DNA from: Alistipes sp.
GTDB taxonomy: Bacteria > Bacteroidota > Bacteroidia > Bacteroidales > Rikenellaceae
Direction of reading: 5' to 3'
NCBI GenBank assembly: GCA_017623115.1
Contig: JAGAPT010000052.1
Coordinates: forward strand, 1 to 64,000
Length of the DNA: 64,000 nucleotides
Within the stretch, counting starts at the first letter, position 1, and each line of letters begins with the position of its first letter. Below are positions 18,321 through 26,521 of this stretch, one piece after another. A program made the translations under genes and the position numbers. The notes below the pieces were generated by a model that saw only the letters and a program-made list of their open reading frames with translations, had not been told where the DNA came from and searched no databases.

Positions 18321-19031
18321 ATGTTGAAGAGTGATGTAATCATTGCCTGCGACTTTAAGTCGGCCGAGGATACCTTCCGTTTCCTCGATTTGTTCAAGGA
18401 TGAGGAGCGTAAACCCTTCCTCAAAATCGGTATGGAACTCTACTATGCCGAGGGGCCTTCGATTGTGCGCGAGATTAAGCGTCGTGGCCACAAAATCTTT
18501 TTGGACCTGAAATTGCATGATATTCCCAATACGGTGAAGAAGGCGATGGCCGTGCTGTCACGTCTGGATGTCGATATGACCAATGTTCATGCCTCGGGTA
18601 CGATCGACATGATGAAGGCCGCCAAGGAGGGTCTGACGCGCGAGGACGGCTCGTGCCCGCTCCTGATTGCGGTTACGCAACTCACCTCGACGAGCGAGGA
18701 GCGCATGCAGCAGGAGCTGCTGATCGGCGCTTCGATCAACGATACGATCGTGAAGTATGCCGAGAACACCCGCGCTGCGGGTCTCGATGGCGTGGTTTGC
18801 TCGCCGTTGGAGGCCGGCATGGTCAAGGAGGCTTGCGGCAAGGAGTTCCTTACGATCACCCCGGGTGTGCGTTTTGCCGATGGCGAGGTGGGCGACCAGG
18901 TGCGTGTTACGACGCCGGCGCGTGCGCGTGAGATTGGCTCGGACTTCATTGTCGTGGGTCGTCCGATTACGGCAGCGGCCGATCCCGTGGCAGCCTATCG
19001 TCGCTGTGTAAAGGAGTTTTTAGGCGAATAA
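18321..19031 (+). CDS. pyrF: Orotidine-5'-phosphate decarboxylase
   Basis: Last step of UMP synthesis. The 236 residues have the length of the short class I enzymes. The catalytic Asp-Lys-Asp motif is [13 protein letters not shown] (about 61-73), preceded by LKIGMELYY with the substrate Lys. The C-terminal phosphate loop [14 protein letters not shown] is present. It sits between pyrD and the small glutaredoxin-like gene, 6 bp from the latter. Confidence 0.95.
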   Translation: MLKSDVIIACDFKSAEDTFRFLDLFKDEERKPFLKIGMELYYAEGPSIVREIKRRGHKIFLDLKLHDIPNTVKKAMAVLSRLDVDMTNVHASGTIDMMKAAKEGLTREDGSCPLLIAVTQLTSTSEERMQQELLIGASINDTIVKYAENTRAAGLDGVVCSPLEAGMVKEACGKEFLTITPGVRFADGEVGDQVRVTTPARAREIGSDFIVVGRPITAAADPVAAYRRCVKEFLGE

Positions 19032-19037
19032 TGAACT

Positions 19038-19301
19038 ATGAAACACATACAACTGTTCTATCTGAAACAATGCCCCTTCTGCAAGAAGGCACTTGCCTAC
19101 ATCGAGGAGGTAAAGCGGGCTCATCCCGAGTTGGCGGCTCTCGACATCGAACTCATCGAGGAGTCGGAGGAGCCGACGGTGGCCGAGCAGTATGATTACT
19201 ACTATGTGCCGACCTTCTATATCGATGGTGTGAAGGTGCATGAAGGGGGTATCTATCCCGAGGAGGTAGAGCCCTTGTTGCGTAAGGCGTTGGATGCATA
19301 A
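19038..19301 (+). CDS. Glutaredoxin-like thioredoxin-fold protein
   Basis: An 87-residue thioredoxin-fold protein with the active site [11 protein letters not shown] (CPFC) near residue 12 and a cis-proline stretch VPTFYIDG. It most resembles small glutaredoxin or thioredoxin-like proteins that reduce disulfides or bind metals. It lies 6 bp after pyrF and 23 bp before pyrE, inside the pyrimidine operon, so it is cotranscribed. Its partner is unknown; a link to PyrK or PyrD redox centres is only a guess. Confidence 0.82.
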   Translation: MKHIQLFYLKQCPFCKKALAYIEEVKRAHPELAALDIELIEESEEPTVAEQYDYYYVPTFYIDGVKVHEGGIYPEEVEPLLRKALDA

Positions 19302-19324
19302 AGAATAAAAAAATAGCGAAAACC

Positions 19325-19957
19325 ATGGAGAAACTTATTGCAAAAGATTTGCTGTCGATTGGTGCAGTTTTTCTGCGTCCCGACGAGCCGTTTACCTGGG
19401 CCAGCGGTATCAAGAGCCCGATTTATTGCGACAACCGTCTGACGCTGACAGCCGTTGAGGTGCGTAAGCATGTCGAGGCCGGTTTGGCCGAGATTGTCCG
19501 CACGAAGTATCCCGAGGCCGAGGTGCTGATGGGTACCTCGACAGCCGGTATTGCCCATGCTGCCATCACGGCCACGATTCTCGATATGCCGATGGGGTAT
19601 GTGCGTTCGGGACAAAAGGACCATGGCCGTGGCAATCAGATTGAGGGTAAGCTGGAGAAGGGTCAGAAGGTGGTGGTCATCGAGGACCTGATTTCGACCG
19701 GTGGCTCGTGTATCGAGGTGGTCAACGCCCTGCGTGAGGCGGGAGCCGAGGTGCTGGGTGTGGCGTCGATTTTCACCTATGGCATGCAGAAGGGCCTGGA
19801 TCGCATGGCCGAGGCTAATGTCATCAACTACTCGCTCTCGAACCTCGATGCATTGGTGGAGGTTGCTGCCGAGGAGGGTTATATCAAGCCCGAGGATAAG
19901 GCTCGCCTGATACAGTTCCGCAACAACCCGTCGGACGAAAGCTGGATGAATAAATAA
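19325..19957 (+). CDS. pyrE: Orotate phosphoribosyltransferase
   Basis: Joins orotate to PRPP to give OMP, the substrate of PyrF. The 210-residue protein has the type I phosphoribosyltransferase PRPP site [13 protein letters not shown] near residues 117-129. The flexible-loop lysine region [15 protein letters not shown] and the N-terminal [16 protein letters not shown] are also clear. It is followed by a 159-bp spacer of tandem repeats and then pyrB. Confidence 0.95.
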   Translation: MEKLIAKDLLSIGAVFLRPDEPFTWASGIKSPIYCDNRLTLTAVEVRKHVEAGLAEIVRTKYPEAEVLMGTSTAGIAHAAITATILDMPMGYVRSGQKDHGRGNQIEGKLEKGQKVVVIEDLISTGGSCIEVVNALREAGAEVLGVASIFTYGMQKGLDRMAEANVINYSLSNLDALVEVAAEEGYIKPEDKARLIQFRNNPSDESWMNK

Positions 19958-20100
19958 GAGGAAAGAGGAGAGAGCAAAGAGGAAAGAGGAGAGAGCAAAG
20001 AGCAAAGTCAAGGCTGCGAAGCAGGATTAAAGAGGAAAGGGCCCGTTTTGGGCGTACTCGTAAAATTCCCAAAATTCCCAAAATTCCAAAACCACCCATA
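19958..20100 (+). repeat. Two-block tandem repeat spacer between pyrE and pyrB
   Basis: Right after the pyrE stop, a 21-bp purine unit beginning GAGGAAAGAGG and ending GAGCAAA occurs twice perfectly (19958-19978, 19979-19999), then a partial copy. At 20062-20087 a second block repeats AAAATTCCC nearly three times, ending 29 bp before pyrB. The same two blocks, in the same order and sense, lie between rlmH and the TonB receptor gene at 38810-38926. Confidence 0.8.
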
Positions 20101-20116
20101 ATACCTAAACCTTTCT

Positions 20117-21202
20117 ATGAGACACTTAATCGATCCAACCGACCTCTCGGTAGCCGAGATTCACGAAATCGTTGCGCTGGCCGAGGATATTATTGCCCAC
20201 CGCGAGAACTACCGCGAGGCATGCAAGGGAAAGAAACTTGCGACGCTCTTTTACGAGCCGTCGACCCGTACTCGTCTGAGTTTCACGGCCGCCATGCTGG
20301 AATTGGGTGGCCAGGTGATCGGTTTCTCGGATGCCAACTCTTCGTCGGTGTCGAAGGGTGAGACGGTAGCCGATACGGTGCGAGTGATTCGTTGCTTTGC
20401 CGACATCATCGCCATGCGCCACCTGAAGGAGGGTGCTCCGCTGGTGGCCTCGCAGTATGCCGGTATTCCGGTGATTAATGCCGGCGACGGCAGCCATGCC
20501 CACCCGACGCAGACCCTCACGGACCTGCTGACCATCAAACGTGAGAAGGGGCGTTTGAACCATCTGACGATAGGCTTCTGCGGTGATTTGAAGTTTGGTC
20601 GCACGGTGCACTCACTCATTAAGGCACTGTCGCGCGAGGAGGGTATCCGCATCTTCCTCATCTCGCCCGAGGAGTTGCGTCTGCCGAGCTATATGCTCAA
20701 GGAGATGCGCGTGAACTCGAAACTCGAATTCCACGAGGTGCGCACCATGGAGGAGGTGATGGGCGAGTTGGACATCCTCTATATGACACGTGTGCAGAAG
20801 GAGCGTTTCCTCGATGAGGAGGAGTTCGACCGTGTGAAGGACAGCTTCGTGCTCGACCCCGAGAAGTTGCAGGCGGCTCGTGAAGATATGATTATTCTGC
20901 ACCCGCTGCCGCGCGTGAATGAGATTACGCGTGCCGTGGATAACGATCCGCGTGCGGTCTACTTCCGTCAGGTCGAGAATGGTAAGTTTGTGCGTATGGC
21001 CCTTATCTACAGGTTGTTGCAGTGGGCCGACGAGAATAAACCGTTTGCGCATACACCGGTCTTCTCGGAGGAGTATGTGACGGGCGACTACACCTGCCCG
21101 AATCGTCGCTGCATCTCTGCTACGGAGGATGTAGACCCGATTTTCCGCTATGCCGAGGATGGTACGTTGCGATGTGCCTATTGCGAGGCCAAAGCCAAGT
21201 AA
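20117..21202 (+). CDS. pyrB: Aspartate carbamoyltransferase with C-terminal PyrI-like zinc ribbon
   Basis: Joins carbamoyl phosphate and aspartate. At 361 residues it is about 50 longer than a usual catalytic chain. Residues about 1-305 are a complete ATCase ([40 protein letters not shown]). The extension has four cysteines in the pattern C-x4-C-x20-C-x2-C (Cys327, 332, 353, 356), within [10 protein letters not shown] and LRCAYCEAK. This closely resembles the zinc domain of the E. coli regulatory chain PyrI (CPNSNCIS...CKYCEK), but the nucleotide-binding PyrI domain is absent and no separate pyrI is in the operon. Probably a catalytic chain stabilised by its own zinc domain and not controlled by CTP/ATP. 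Confidence 0.94.
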   Translation: MRHLIDPTDLSVAEIHEIVALAEDIIAHRENYREACKGKKLATLFYEPSTRTRLSFTAAMLELGGQVIGFSDANSSSVSKGETVADTVRVIRCFADIIAMRHLKEGAPLVASQYAGIPVINAGDGSHAHPTQTLTDLLTIKREKGRLNHLTIGFCGDLKFGRTVHSLIKALSREEGIRIFLISPEELRLPSYMLKEMRVNSKLEFHEVRTMEEVMGELDILYMTRVQKERFLDEEEFDRVKDSFVLDPEKLQAAREDMIILHPLPRVNEITRAVDNDPRAVYFRQVENGKFVRMALIYRLLQWADENKPFAHTPVFSEEYVTGDYTCPNRRCISATEDVDPIFRYAEDGTLRCAYCEAKAK

Positions 21203-21251
21203 CGAGCGAGCAATTCTCGCAGGTGATTTTGTCAATAAAATGTCAAAAGAA

Positions 21252-21286
21252 AAGTTTGGACGGAGTGGCCGTCCGAACTTTTTTTT
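21252..21286 (+). terminator. Terminator of the pyr operon
   Basis: AAGTTTGGACGG (21252-21263) pairs with CCGTCCGAACTT (21269-21280), one G-U pair, 5-nt loop, followed by TTTTTT. The gap 21203-21541 holds this terminator, then the purine promoter, leader ORF and attenuator. Confidence 0.88.
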
Positions 21287-21287
21287 G

Positions 21288-21295
21288 TACTTTTG
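21288..21295 (+). promoter_or_regulatory. -7 promoter box of the purine operon
   Basis: TACTTTTG fits TAnnTTTG and begins immediately after the T-run of the pyr terminator. No good -33 TTTG lies 19-20 bp upstream, where the terminator stem is. It predicts a start near 21300 and a leader of about 240 nt before purE. Confidence 0.5.
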
Positions 21296-21314
21296 TTGCG
21301 GTGAAATTTTCGAT

Positions 21315-21461
21315 ATGCTGATGAGCCTCCGCGCACATACCGATTTTCGACAGCGACGTAGCCGAGCGTTGCTCGCCCAAAGTGAGCCTTCGTGCCTCTA
21401 TGCCAAGCAGCGTGCGCAGATTCAACAGCAGAAAATACAAGCATATTGCGCTGATAGATAA
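21315..21461 (+). CDS. Putative leader peptide of the pur operon
   Basis: A 48-codon ORF ([20 protein letters not shown]..., ending [12 protein letters not shown]) between the purine promoter and purE. It is rich in Arg and Gln and matches no domain I know. Its TAA (21459-21461) is 6 nt before the left arm of the terminator-like hairpin, so a ribosome at the stop would block hairpin formation. The last third of the ORF is A-rich (CAACAGCAGAAAATACAAG). Placement mirrors the pyr leader ORF; translation is not proven. Confidence 0.5.
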   Translation: MLMSLRAHTDFRQRRSRALLAQSEPSCLYAKQRAQIQQQKIQAYCADR

Positions 21462-21467
21462 CCTCTT

Positions 21468-21503
21468 GCCGCCATGACTCAATGCGTCGTGGCGGCTCTT
21501 TTT
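21468..21503 (+). promoter_or_regulatory. Attenuator hairpin before purE
   Basis: GCCGCCATGA (21468-21477) pairs with TCGTGGCGGC (21487-21496), one G-U pair, 9-nt loop, followed by TCTTTTT. It is an intrinsic-terminator shape 39 bp before purE and within its transcript, so it probably sets how often the operon is read through. Confidence 0.72.
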
Positions 21504-21541
21504 GGTTGATAGACAAAAGAATAGAATTAAACGATACGATT

Positions 21542-22012
21542 ATGTACAAAGTAGGAATCATCATGGGCTCGAAGAGCGATTACGAAGTAATGGAGGGAGC
21601 CATCAAGACATTGGAGCAATTCGGCATTGCGTGCGAGAAGCGCGTCATCAGTGCACACCGCGCTCCCGACGCCCTGGCCGAGTGGACCAAGGGGGCTCGT
21701 GAACGGGGCTTGAGCGTGATTATTGCCGGTGCCGGTGGTGCTGCGCATCTGCCGGGTGTGATTGCCGCCATGACCACATTGCCCGTTATCGGCATTCCGG
21801 TACGCTCGAAGGCGTTGAACGGCCTCGACTCGTTGCTTTCGATTGTACAGATGCCTTCGGGTATTCCGGTGGCAACGATGGCCATCGACGGGGCGAAGAA
21901 TGCGGCCCTCTATGCTATCTCGATGCTGGCGCTCAAAGATGAGGAACTGACGGCTCGCTTGGAGGCTTTCCGAGCCAAGCAGACGGCTGATGTGTTGGCT
22001 GTGGAACTCTAA
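21542..22012 (+). CDS. purE: N5-carboxyaminoimidazole ribonucleotide mutase
   Basis: Carries out the carboxylation branch step to CAIR in purine synthesis. From the ATG at 21542 the protein has 156 residues, normal for PurE, with [21 protein letters not shown] and [14 protein letters not shown]. These are class I PurE motifs, which normally need PurK, and no purK is in this window. The frame is open 20 codons further upstream but that part overlaps the attenuator, so I use the inner start. Confidence 0.94.
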   Translation: MYKVGIIMGSKSDYEVMEGAIKTLEQFGIACEKRVISAHRAPDALAEWTKGARERGLSVIIAGAGGAAHLPGVIAAMTTLPVIGIPVRSKALNGLDSLLSIVQMPSGIPVATMAIDGAKNAALYAISMLALKDEELTARLEAFRAKQTADVLAVEL

Positions 22013-22038
22013 TTTCGAAAGAAAAAGAACGCAAAATA

Positions 22039-25000
22039 ATGAAGAACTTTCGCATTTTTGTTGAGAAGAAAGAGCGATTTCGCGTGGAGGCCGAGAGCCT
22101 GAAACGCGAGTTGAATCAGAATCTGAATTTGGCCATTCGGGAGTTGCGCCTCGTCTGTGTCTACGACCTCTTCGGCTTTACGGAGGAGCTGAAGGAGAAG
22201 TGCCGTTATGGGGTATTCGGTGAGGTGGTAACCGATACGGTGAGCGATGCGTGCGACTACGCCTCGCAACCGCATCTGGCGGTTGAGTTCCTGCCCGGTC
22301 AGTTTGATCAGCGTGCTGCATCGGCCGTCGATTGTGTGCGCTTGGTAGAACCTACGGCCGATGTGCGTATCCGCTCGTCGAAACTGCTCATCTTTGATGA
22401 GGGGGTCACCGAGGAGGCGATGGCCAAGATTCGCCACTACTACATCAATGCCGTGGAGTCGCGCGAGAAGAACCTCGAGGTGCTCTCCGAACAGGAACAG
22501 GCCGAGGTGCGTCCGGTGGAGGTACTGACGGGGCTGCGTGACCTGAAGGAGGAGGAGTTTGCTGCCTACTGCAAGCAGATGGGGTTGGCGATGAATGCCG
22601 ATGACCTGGGCGAGGTGGTGCGCTACTTCCGTGCCGAGGGTCGTGATCCGTTCGAGACCGAGTTGCGTATTCTGGATACCTATTGGAGCGACCACTGCCG
22701 TCACACGACCTTCACCACCGAGTTGGAGGGTATCACGGTCGAGGAGTCGTTCCTCAAAGAGGAGATTGAGGGCTCGCTGGCCCTCTACCTCAATATTCGT
22801 CGTGAGTTGGGGCGTGAGCACAAGCCGTTGTGCCTGATGGATATGGCGACGATTGGTGCGCGCGTGCTGCGCAAGCGTGGCCTGCTCGACGATATGGAGC
22901 AGAGCGAGGAGAACAACGCCTGCTCGATTTTCATCGACATCGAGGTGGATGGAGCACCCGAGCGTTGGCTGTTGCAGTTTAAGAATGAGACGCACAACCA
23001 CCCGACCGAAATCGAACCCTTTGGAGGTGCTTCGACTTGTCTGGGTGGTGCCATTCGTGACCCGCTGTCGGGGCGTAGTTATGTCTACCAGGCGATGCGC
23101 GTAACGGGTGCAGGGGACATCTACCAGAAGGTGGAGGATACGCTCCCCGGTAAGTTGCCGCAGAGCATCATCTCGAAGAAGGCTGCTGCCGGTTATTCGA
23201 GTTATGGCAACCAGATTGGTTTGGCGACGACCCATGTGCGTGAGGTCTACCACGAGGGGTATGTGGCTAAACGTCTGGAGGTTGGTGCCGTGGTCGGTGC
23301 CGTGAAGGCCGAGCATGTGCGCCGTGAGCGACCCGTAGCGGGCGATGTGGTCATCTACCTGGGTGGTCGCACGGGCCGTGACGGTATCGGCGGCGCTACG
23401 GGTTCGTCGAAAGAGCATGATGAGAAGTCGCTCGAGACGTGTGGTTCGGAGGTGCAGAAGGGTAATGCTCCCGAGGAGCGCAAGCTGGAGCGTCTGTTCC
23501 GTCGTCCGGAGGTGACGAAATTGATTAAGAAGTCGAATGACTTTGGTGCCGGAGGTGTCAGCGTCGCCATTGGTGAGCTGACGGATGGTCTGGATATCTA
23601 TCTGGATCGTGTGCCGACGAAATATAGCGGTCTGAACTCGACCGAGTTGGCCATCAGCGAATCGCAGGAGCGTATGTCGGTGGTCATCGAACAGCAAGAT
23701 ATGGAGGCCTTCATGCAGTATTGCCGCGAGGAGAATATCGAGGCGGTGCATGTGGCCGATGTGACCGATACGGCGCGTATGCGCATGTACAACCAGGGTC
23801 GCCTGGTGGCCGATTTGAGCCGTGAGTTCATCGATTCGGCCGGTGCAAAGCACTATGCCGAGGCGCAGATTGGTGCGGTCGAGGAGTGCAACCCCTTCGC
23901 TCGCGAGATGGAGGGTGCGACCGTTGAGGAGCGATTCAAGGCCAATCTTGCCGATTGGAATGTTACCTCGCAGAAGGGCTTGATTGAGATGTTCGACTCG
24001 ACCATCGGTCGCTCGACGGTGCTCATGCCCTTTGGTGGTAAGACGCAACGCAGCGAGACGCAGGTCTCGGTGCAGAAACTGCCTGTGGATGGCTATACGG
24101 ATGCGGCGAGCATCATGGCCTATGGCTATAACCCGAATCTGGCTTCGTGGAGCCCCTATCATGGTGCCGCATATGCCGTGGTAGAGGCTGCGACAAAGGT
24201 AGTGGCTGCCGGTGCCCGCTATGAGAAGATGCGCTACTCGTATCAAGAGTATTTCGAGCGTATGACCAAGCAGCCGACCTCGTGGGGTAAGCCTCTCTCG
24301 GCGTTGCTTGGTGCCTTGAAGATGCAGGTGGAGCTGGGTTTGCCGTCGATTGGTGGCAAGGACTCGATGTCGGGTACGTTCCAGGATATCAACGTGCCGC
24401 CGATGCTGATGGCCTTCGGTATCACGATGGTGGATGCCAAACAGGTCATCTCGACCGATTTGAAGGGGGCAGGACATCACCTCTACCTCATTCGTCATAC
24501 CCCCGATGGTTGCTACATGCCCGACACAGAGCAGTTGAAGCGCAACTTCAACTTCGTAAGCGATGCTATCGAGCAGGGTAAGGTGCTGGCCGGTTGGTCG
24601 GTCGGCATGGGTGGTGTTGCCGAGGCATTGGCCAAGATGGCCTTTGGTAATCAGGTGGGTGTCGAGGTGACGATGCCTGAAGCCTCGCTCTACGACTACG
24701 CTTATGGTTCGATTGTGGTGGAGACGAACGAGCCACTCGATTATGCGGCTGCCGAACTCATCGGTCGCACGATTGCCGAGGAGGTGATCGTGGTCGAGGG
24801 GGTACGTATGCCGTTGGAGGAGCTCTTCGAGGCTAACCGTGCCAAGTTTGCTGCGATTTATCCCGATAAAGGCGAGAATAGAGCCGAGGTGATGACCTCG
24901 GAGCCCGAGGCATGCACGATTACCTACCCGGGCGAGGCGGTGGAGCATCCTGTTGCTTACCTGCCTGTCTTCCCCGGTACGAACTGCGACTACGATACGG

Positions 25001-25746
25001 CCAAAGCCTTCCGTCGTGCCGGTGCCGAGGTGCGTTCGAGTGTGCTGTGTAACCTCGAAGGCGATGACATCCTGCGCTCGATTGAGGAGATGTGCGCACA
25101 TATCCGCGAGGCACATATCTTTGTCTTGAGTGGCGGTTTCTCGGCCGGTGATGAGCCTGATGGTTCGGCGAAACTGATTGTCAATGTCCTGAATAATGAG
25201 GCAGTACGTCAAGAGATTCACGCGCTGCTCGATCGTGGTGGCCTGATTCTGGGTATCTGCAACGGCTTCCAGGCTTTGGTGAAGTCGGGCCTGCTGCCCT
25301 ATGGCCGCTTGGGACTGGTGACGGCCGAGTCGCCGACGTTGTTCCGCAACGATATCAACCGCCACATCTCACAGATGGTGACGACCCGCATCGCTACGAC
25401 CCGTTCGCCGTGGCTCTCGTCGTTCACGCTGGGCGAGGAGCATACGATTGCCGTCAGCCACGGTGAGGGTAAGTTTGTGGTGAGCGAACAGTTGGCCAAG
25501 GAGCTCTTCGAGCGCGGTCAGGTCGCGTTCCAATATGTGGACGAGCAGGGTCAGCCGACGGCAGAGGCTCCGTTCAACCCGAATGGTGCGTCGTATGCCA
25601 TCGAGGGTATCATCTCGCCCGACGGACAGATTTTGGGTAAGATGGGCCACACGGAGCGTTACGAGGAGAACCTCTTCAAGAACATCGCAGGCGAGAAACG
25701 CCAGCCGTTGTTTGAAAATGCCGTGAACTATTTTCGTAAGAAATAA
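22039..25746 (+). CDS. purL: Phosphoribosylformylglycinamidine synthase
   Basis: Converts FGAR to FGAM with glutamine and ATP. It is the long single-chain type (1235 residues): N-terminal PurS-like part (1-150), linker, two AIRS-like halves (ETHNHPTEIEPFGGA near 315; GGKDSMSGTF near 775), and a C-terminal class I glutaminase (about 970-1235). The glutaminase keeps its Cys in ILGICNGFQAL and its His in AVSHGEGKF, so unlike CarA in the neighbouring operon it should use glutamine. It starts 26 bp after purE. Confidence 0.96.
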   Translation: MKNFRIFVEKKERFRVEAESLKRELNQNLNLAIRELRLVCVYDLFGFTEELKEKCRYGVFGEVVTDTVSDACDYASQPHLAVEFLPGQFDQRAASAVDCVRLVEPTADVRIRSSKLLIFDEGVTEEAMAKIRHYYINAVESREKNLEVLSEQEQAEVRPVEVLTGLRDLKEEEFAAYCKQMGLAMNADDLGEVVRYFRAEGRDPFETELRILDTYWSDHCRHTTFTTELEGITVEESFLKEEIEGSLALYLNIRRELGREHKPLCLMDMATIGARVLRKRGLLDDMEQSEENNACSIFIDIEVDGAPERWLLQFKNETHNHPTEIEPFGGASTCLGGAIRDPLSGRSYVYQAMRVTGAGDIYQKVEDTLPGKLPQSIISKKAAAGYSSYGNQIGLATTHVREVYHEGYVAKRLEVGAVVGAVKAEHVRRERPVAGDVVIYLGGRTGRDGIGGATGSSKEHDEKSLETCGSEVQKGNAPEERKLERLFRRPEVTKLIKKSNDFGAGGVSVAIGELTDGLDIYLDRVPTKYSGLNSTELAISESQERMSVVIEQQDMEAFMQYCREENIEAVHVADVTDTARMRMYNQGRLVADLSREFIDSAGAKHYAEAQIGAVEECNPFAREMEGATVEERFKANLADWNVTSQKGLIEMFDSTIGRSTVLMPFGGKTQRSETQVSVQKLPVDGYTDAASIMAYGYNPNLASWSPYHGAAYAVVEAATKVVAAGARYEKMRYSYQEYFERMTKQPTSWGKPLSALLGALKMQVELGLPSIGGKDSMSGTFQDINVPPMLMAFGITMVDAKQVISTDLKGAGHHLYLIRHTPDGCYMPDTEQLKRNFNFVSDAIEQGKVLAGWSVGMGGVAEALAKMAFGNQVGVEVTMPEASLYDYAYGSIVVETNEPLDYAAAELIGRTIAEEVIVVEGVRMPLEELFEANRAKFAAIYPDKGENRAEVMTSEPEACTITYPGEAVEHPVAYLPVFPGTNCDYDTAKAFRRAGAEVRSSVLCNLEGDDILRSIEEMCAHIREAHIFVLSGGFSAGDEPDGSAKLIVNVLNNEAVRQEIHALLDRGGLILGICNGFQALVKSGLLPYGRLGLVTAESPTLFRNDINRHISQMVTTRIATTRSPWLSSFTLGEEHTIAVSHGEGKFVVSEQLAKELFERGQVAFQYVDEQGQPTAEAPFNPNGASYAIEGIISPDGQILGKMGHTERYEENLFKNIAGEKRQPLFENAVNYFRKK

Positions 25747-25775
25747 CGATTAATAAGGGTTAGGTTAAACACGTT

Positions 25776-26492
25776 ATGAAACAGCAAGAACTGCTCTACG
25801 AGGGCAAATCGAAGCAGATATATGCAACCGATGAGGCGGAGCGCATCATCCTTCACTATAAGGATGATGCCACCGCATTCAACAATATTAAACGCGCCAC
25901 GATTCTGAATAAAGGCGTCTTGAGTAATGCCATTTCGACCCTGATTTTTCGGGAGTTGGAGCGAGCCGGTGTGAAGACCCATTATCTCGAAACGCTGAAC
26001 GATCGTGACCAACTCTGCCGTCGGGTATCGATTATCCCGCTGGAGGTGGTTGTGCGCAACATTATTGCAGGGTCGATGGCACAACGTCTTGGCGTTGAGG
26101 AGGGTACCGAGCCAAAGAACACGATTTTCGACATCTGCTTCAAGAACGATGAGTTGGGCGATCCGCTGATGAACGACCACCATGCCGTGGCGTTGGGATT
26201 GGCAACCTACGAGGAGCTGGCAGAGATTTACGCCATGTCGGCACACATCAATCGGGTGTTGCAGGAGCTGTTCAGCAAAATCAATATTCGCTTGGTCGAC
26301 TTCAAAATCGAATTTGGTAAGACGGCCGAGGGCGAATTGGTATTGGCTGATGAACTCTCGCCCGATACGTGCCGCTTGTGGGATGCCACGACGGGCGAAA
26401 AACTCGACCACGACCGATTCCGTCGTGATATGGGGCGTGTGCGAGAGGCTTATGAGGAGATTTTGATGCGTCTCGAGCAGGTGATTGCATAA
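25776..26492 (+). CDS. purC: Phosphoribosylaminoimidazole-succinocarboxamide synthase
   Basis: Joins CAIR to aspartate to form SAICAR. The 238-residue length is normal. Motifs are [13 protein letters not shown] near the start (ATP site), [15 protein letters not shown], and LVDFKIEFG with [12 protein letters not shown], the SAICAR synthetase signatures. It lies between purL and purF, with the purF ATG 29 bp after its stop. Confidence 0.95.
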   Translation: MKQQELLYEGKSKQIYATDEAERIILHYKDDATAFNNIKRATILNKGVLSNAISTLIFRELERAGVKTHYLETLNDRDQLCRRVSIIPLEVVVRNIIAGSMAQRLGVEEGTEPKNTIFDICFKNDELGDPLMNDHHAVALGLATYEELAEIYAMSAHINRVLQELFSKINIRLVDFKIEFGKTAEGELVLADELSPDTCRLWDATTGEKLDHDRFRRDMGRVREAYEEILMRLEQVIA

Positions 26493-26521
26493 GGTTGGAA
26501 AGGTTTAAGGAGCAGAAAACA

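Noticed and set aside
21232-21564. Minus-strand 110-codon ORF across the purine leader
   Set aside because: It runs through a terminator, promoter and attenuator of the opposite strand and has no recognisable sequence or promoter of its own.
26495-26521. Upstream TTG start of purF
   Set aside because: The ATG at 26522 gives a normal propeptide before the nucleophile Cys; the TTG would lengthen it without need.
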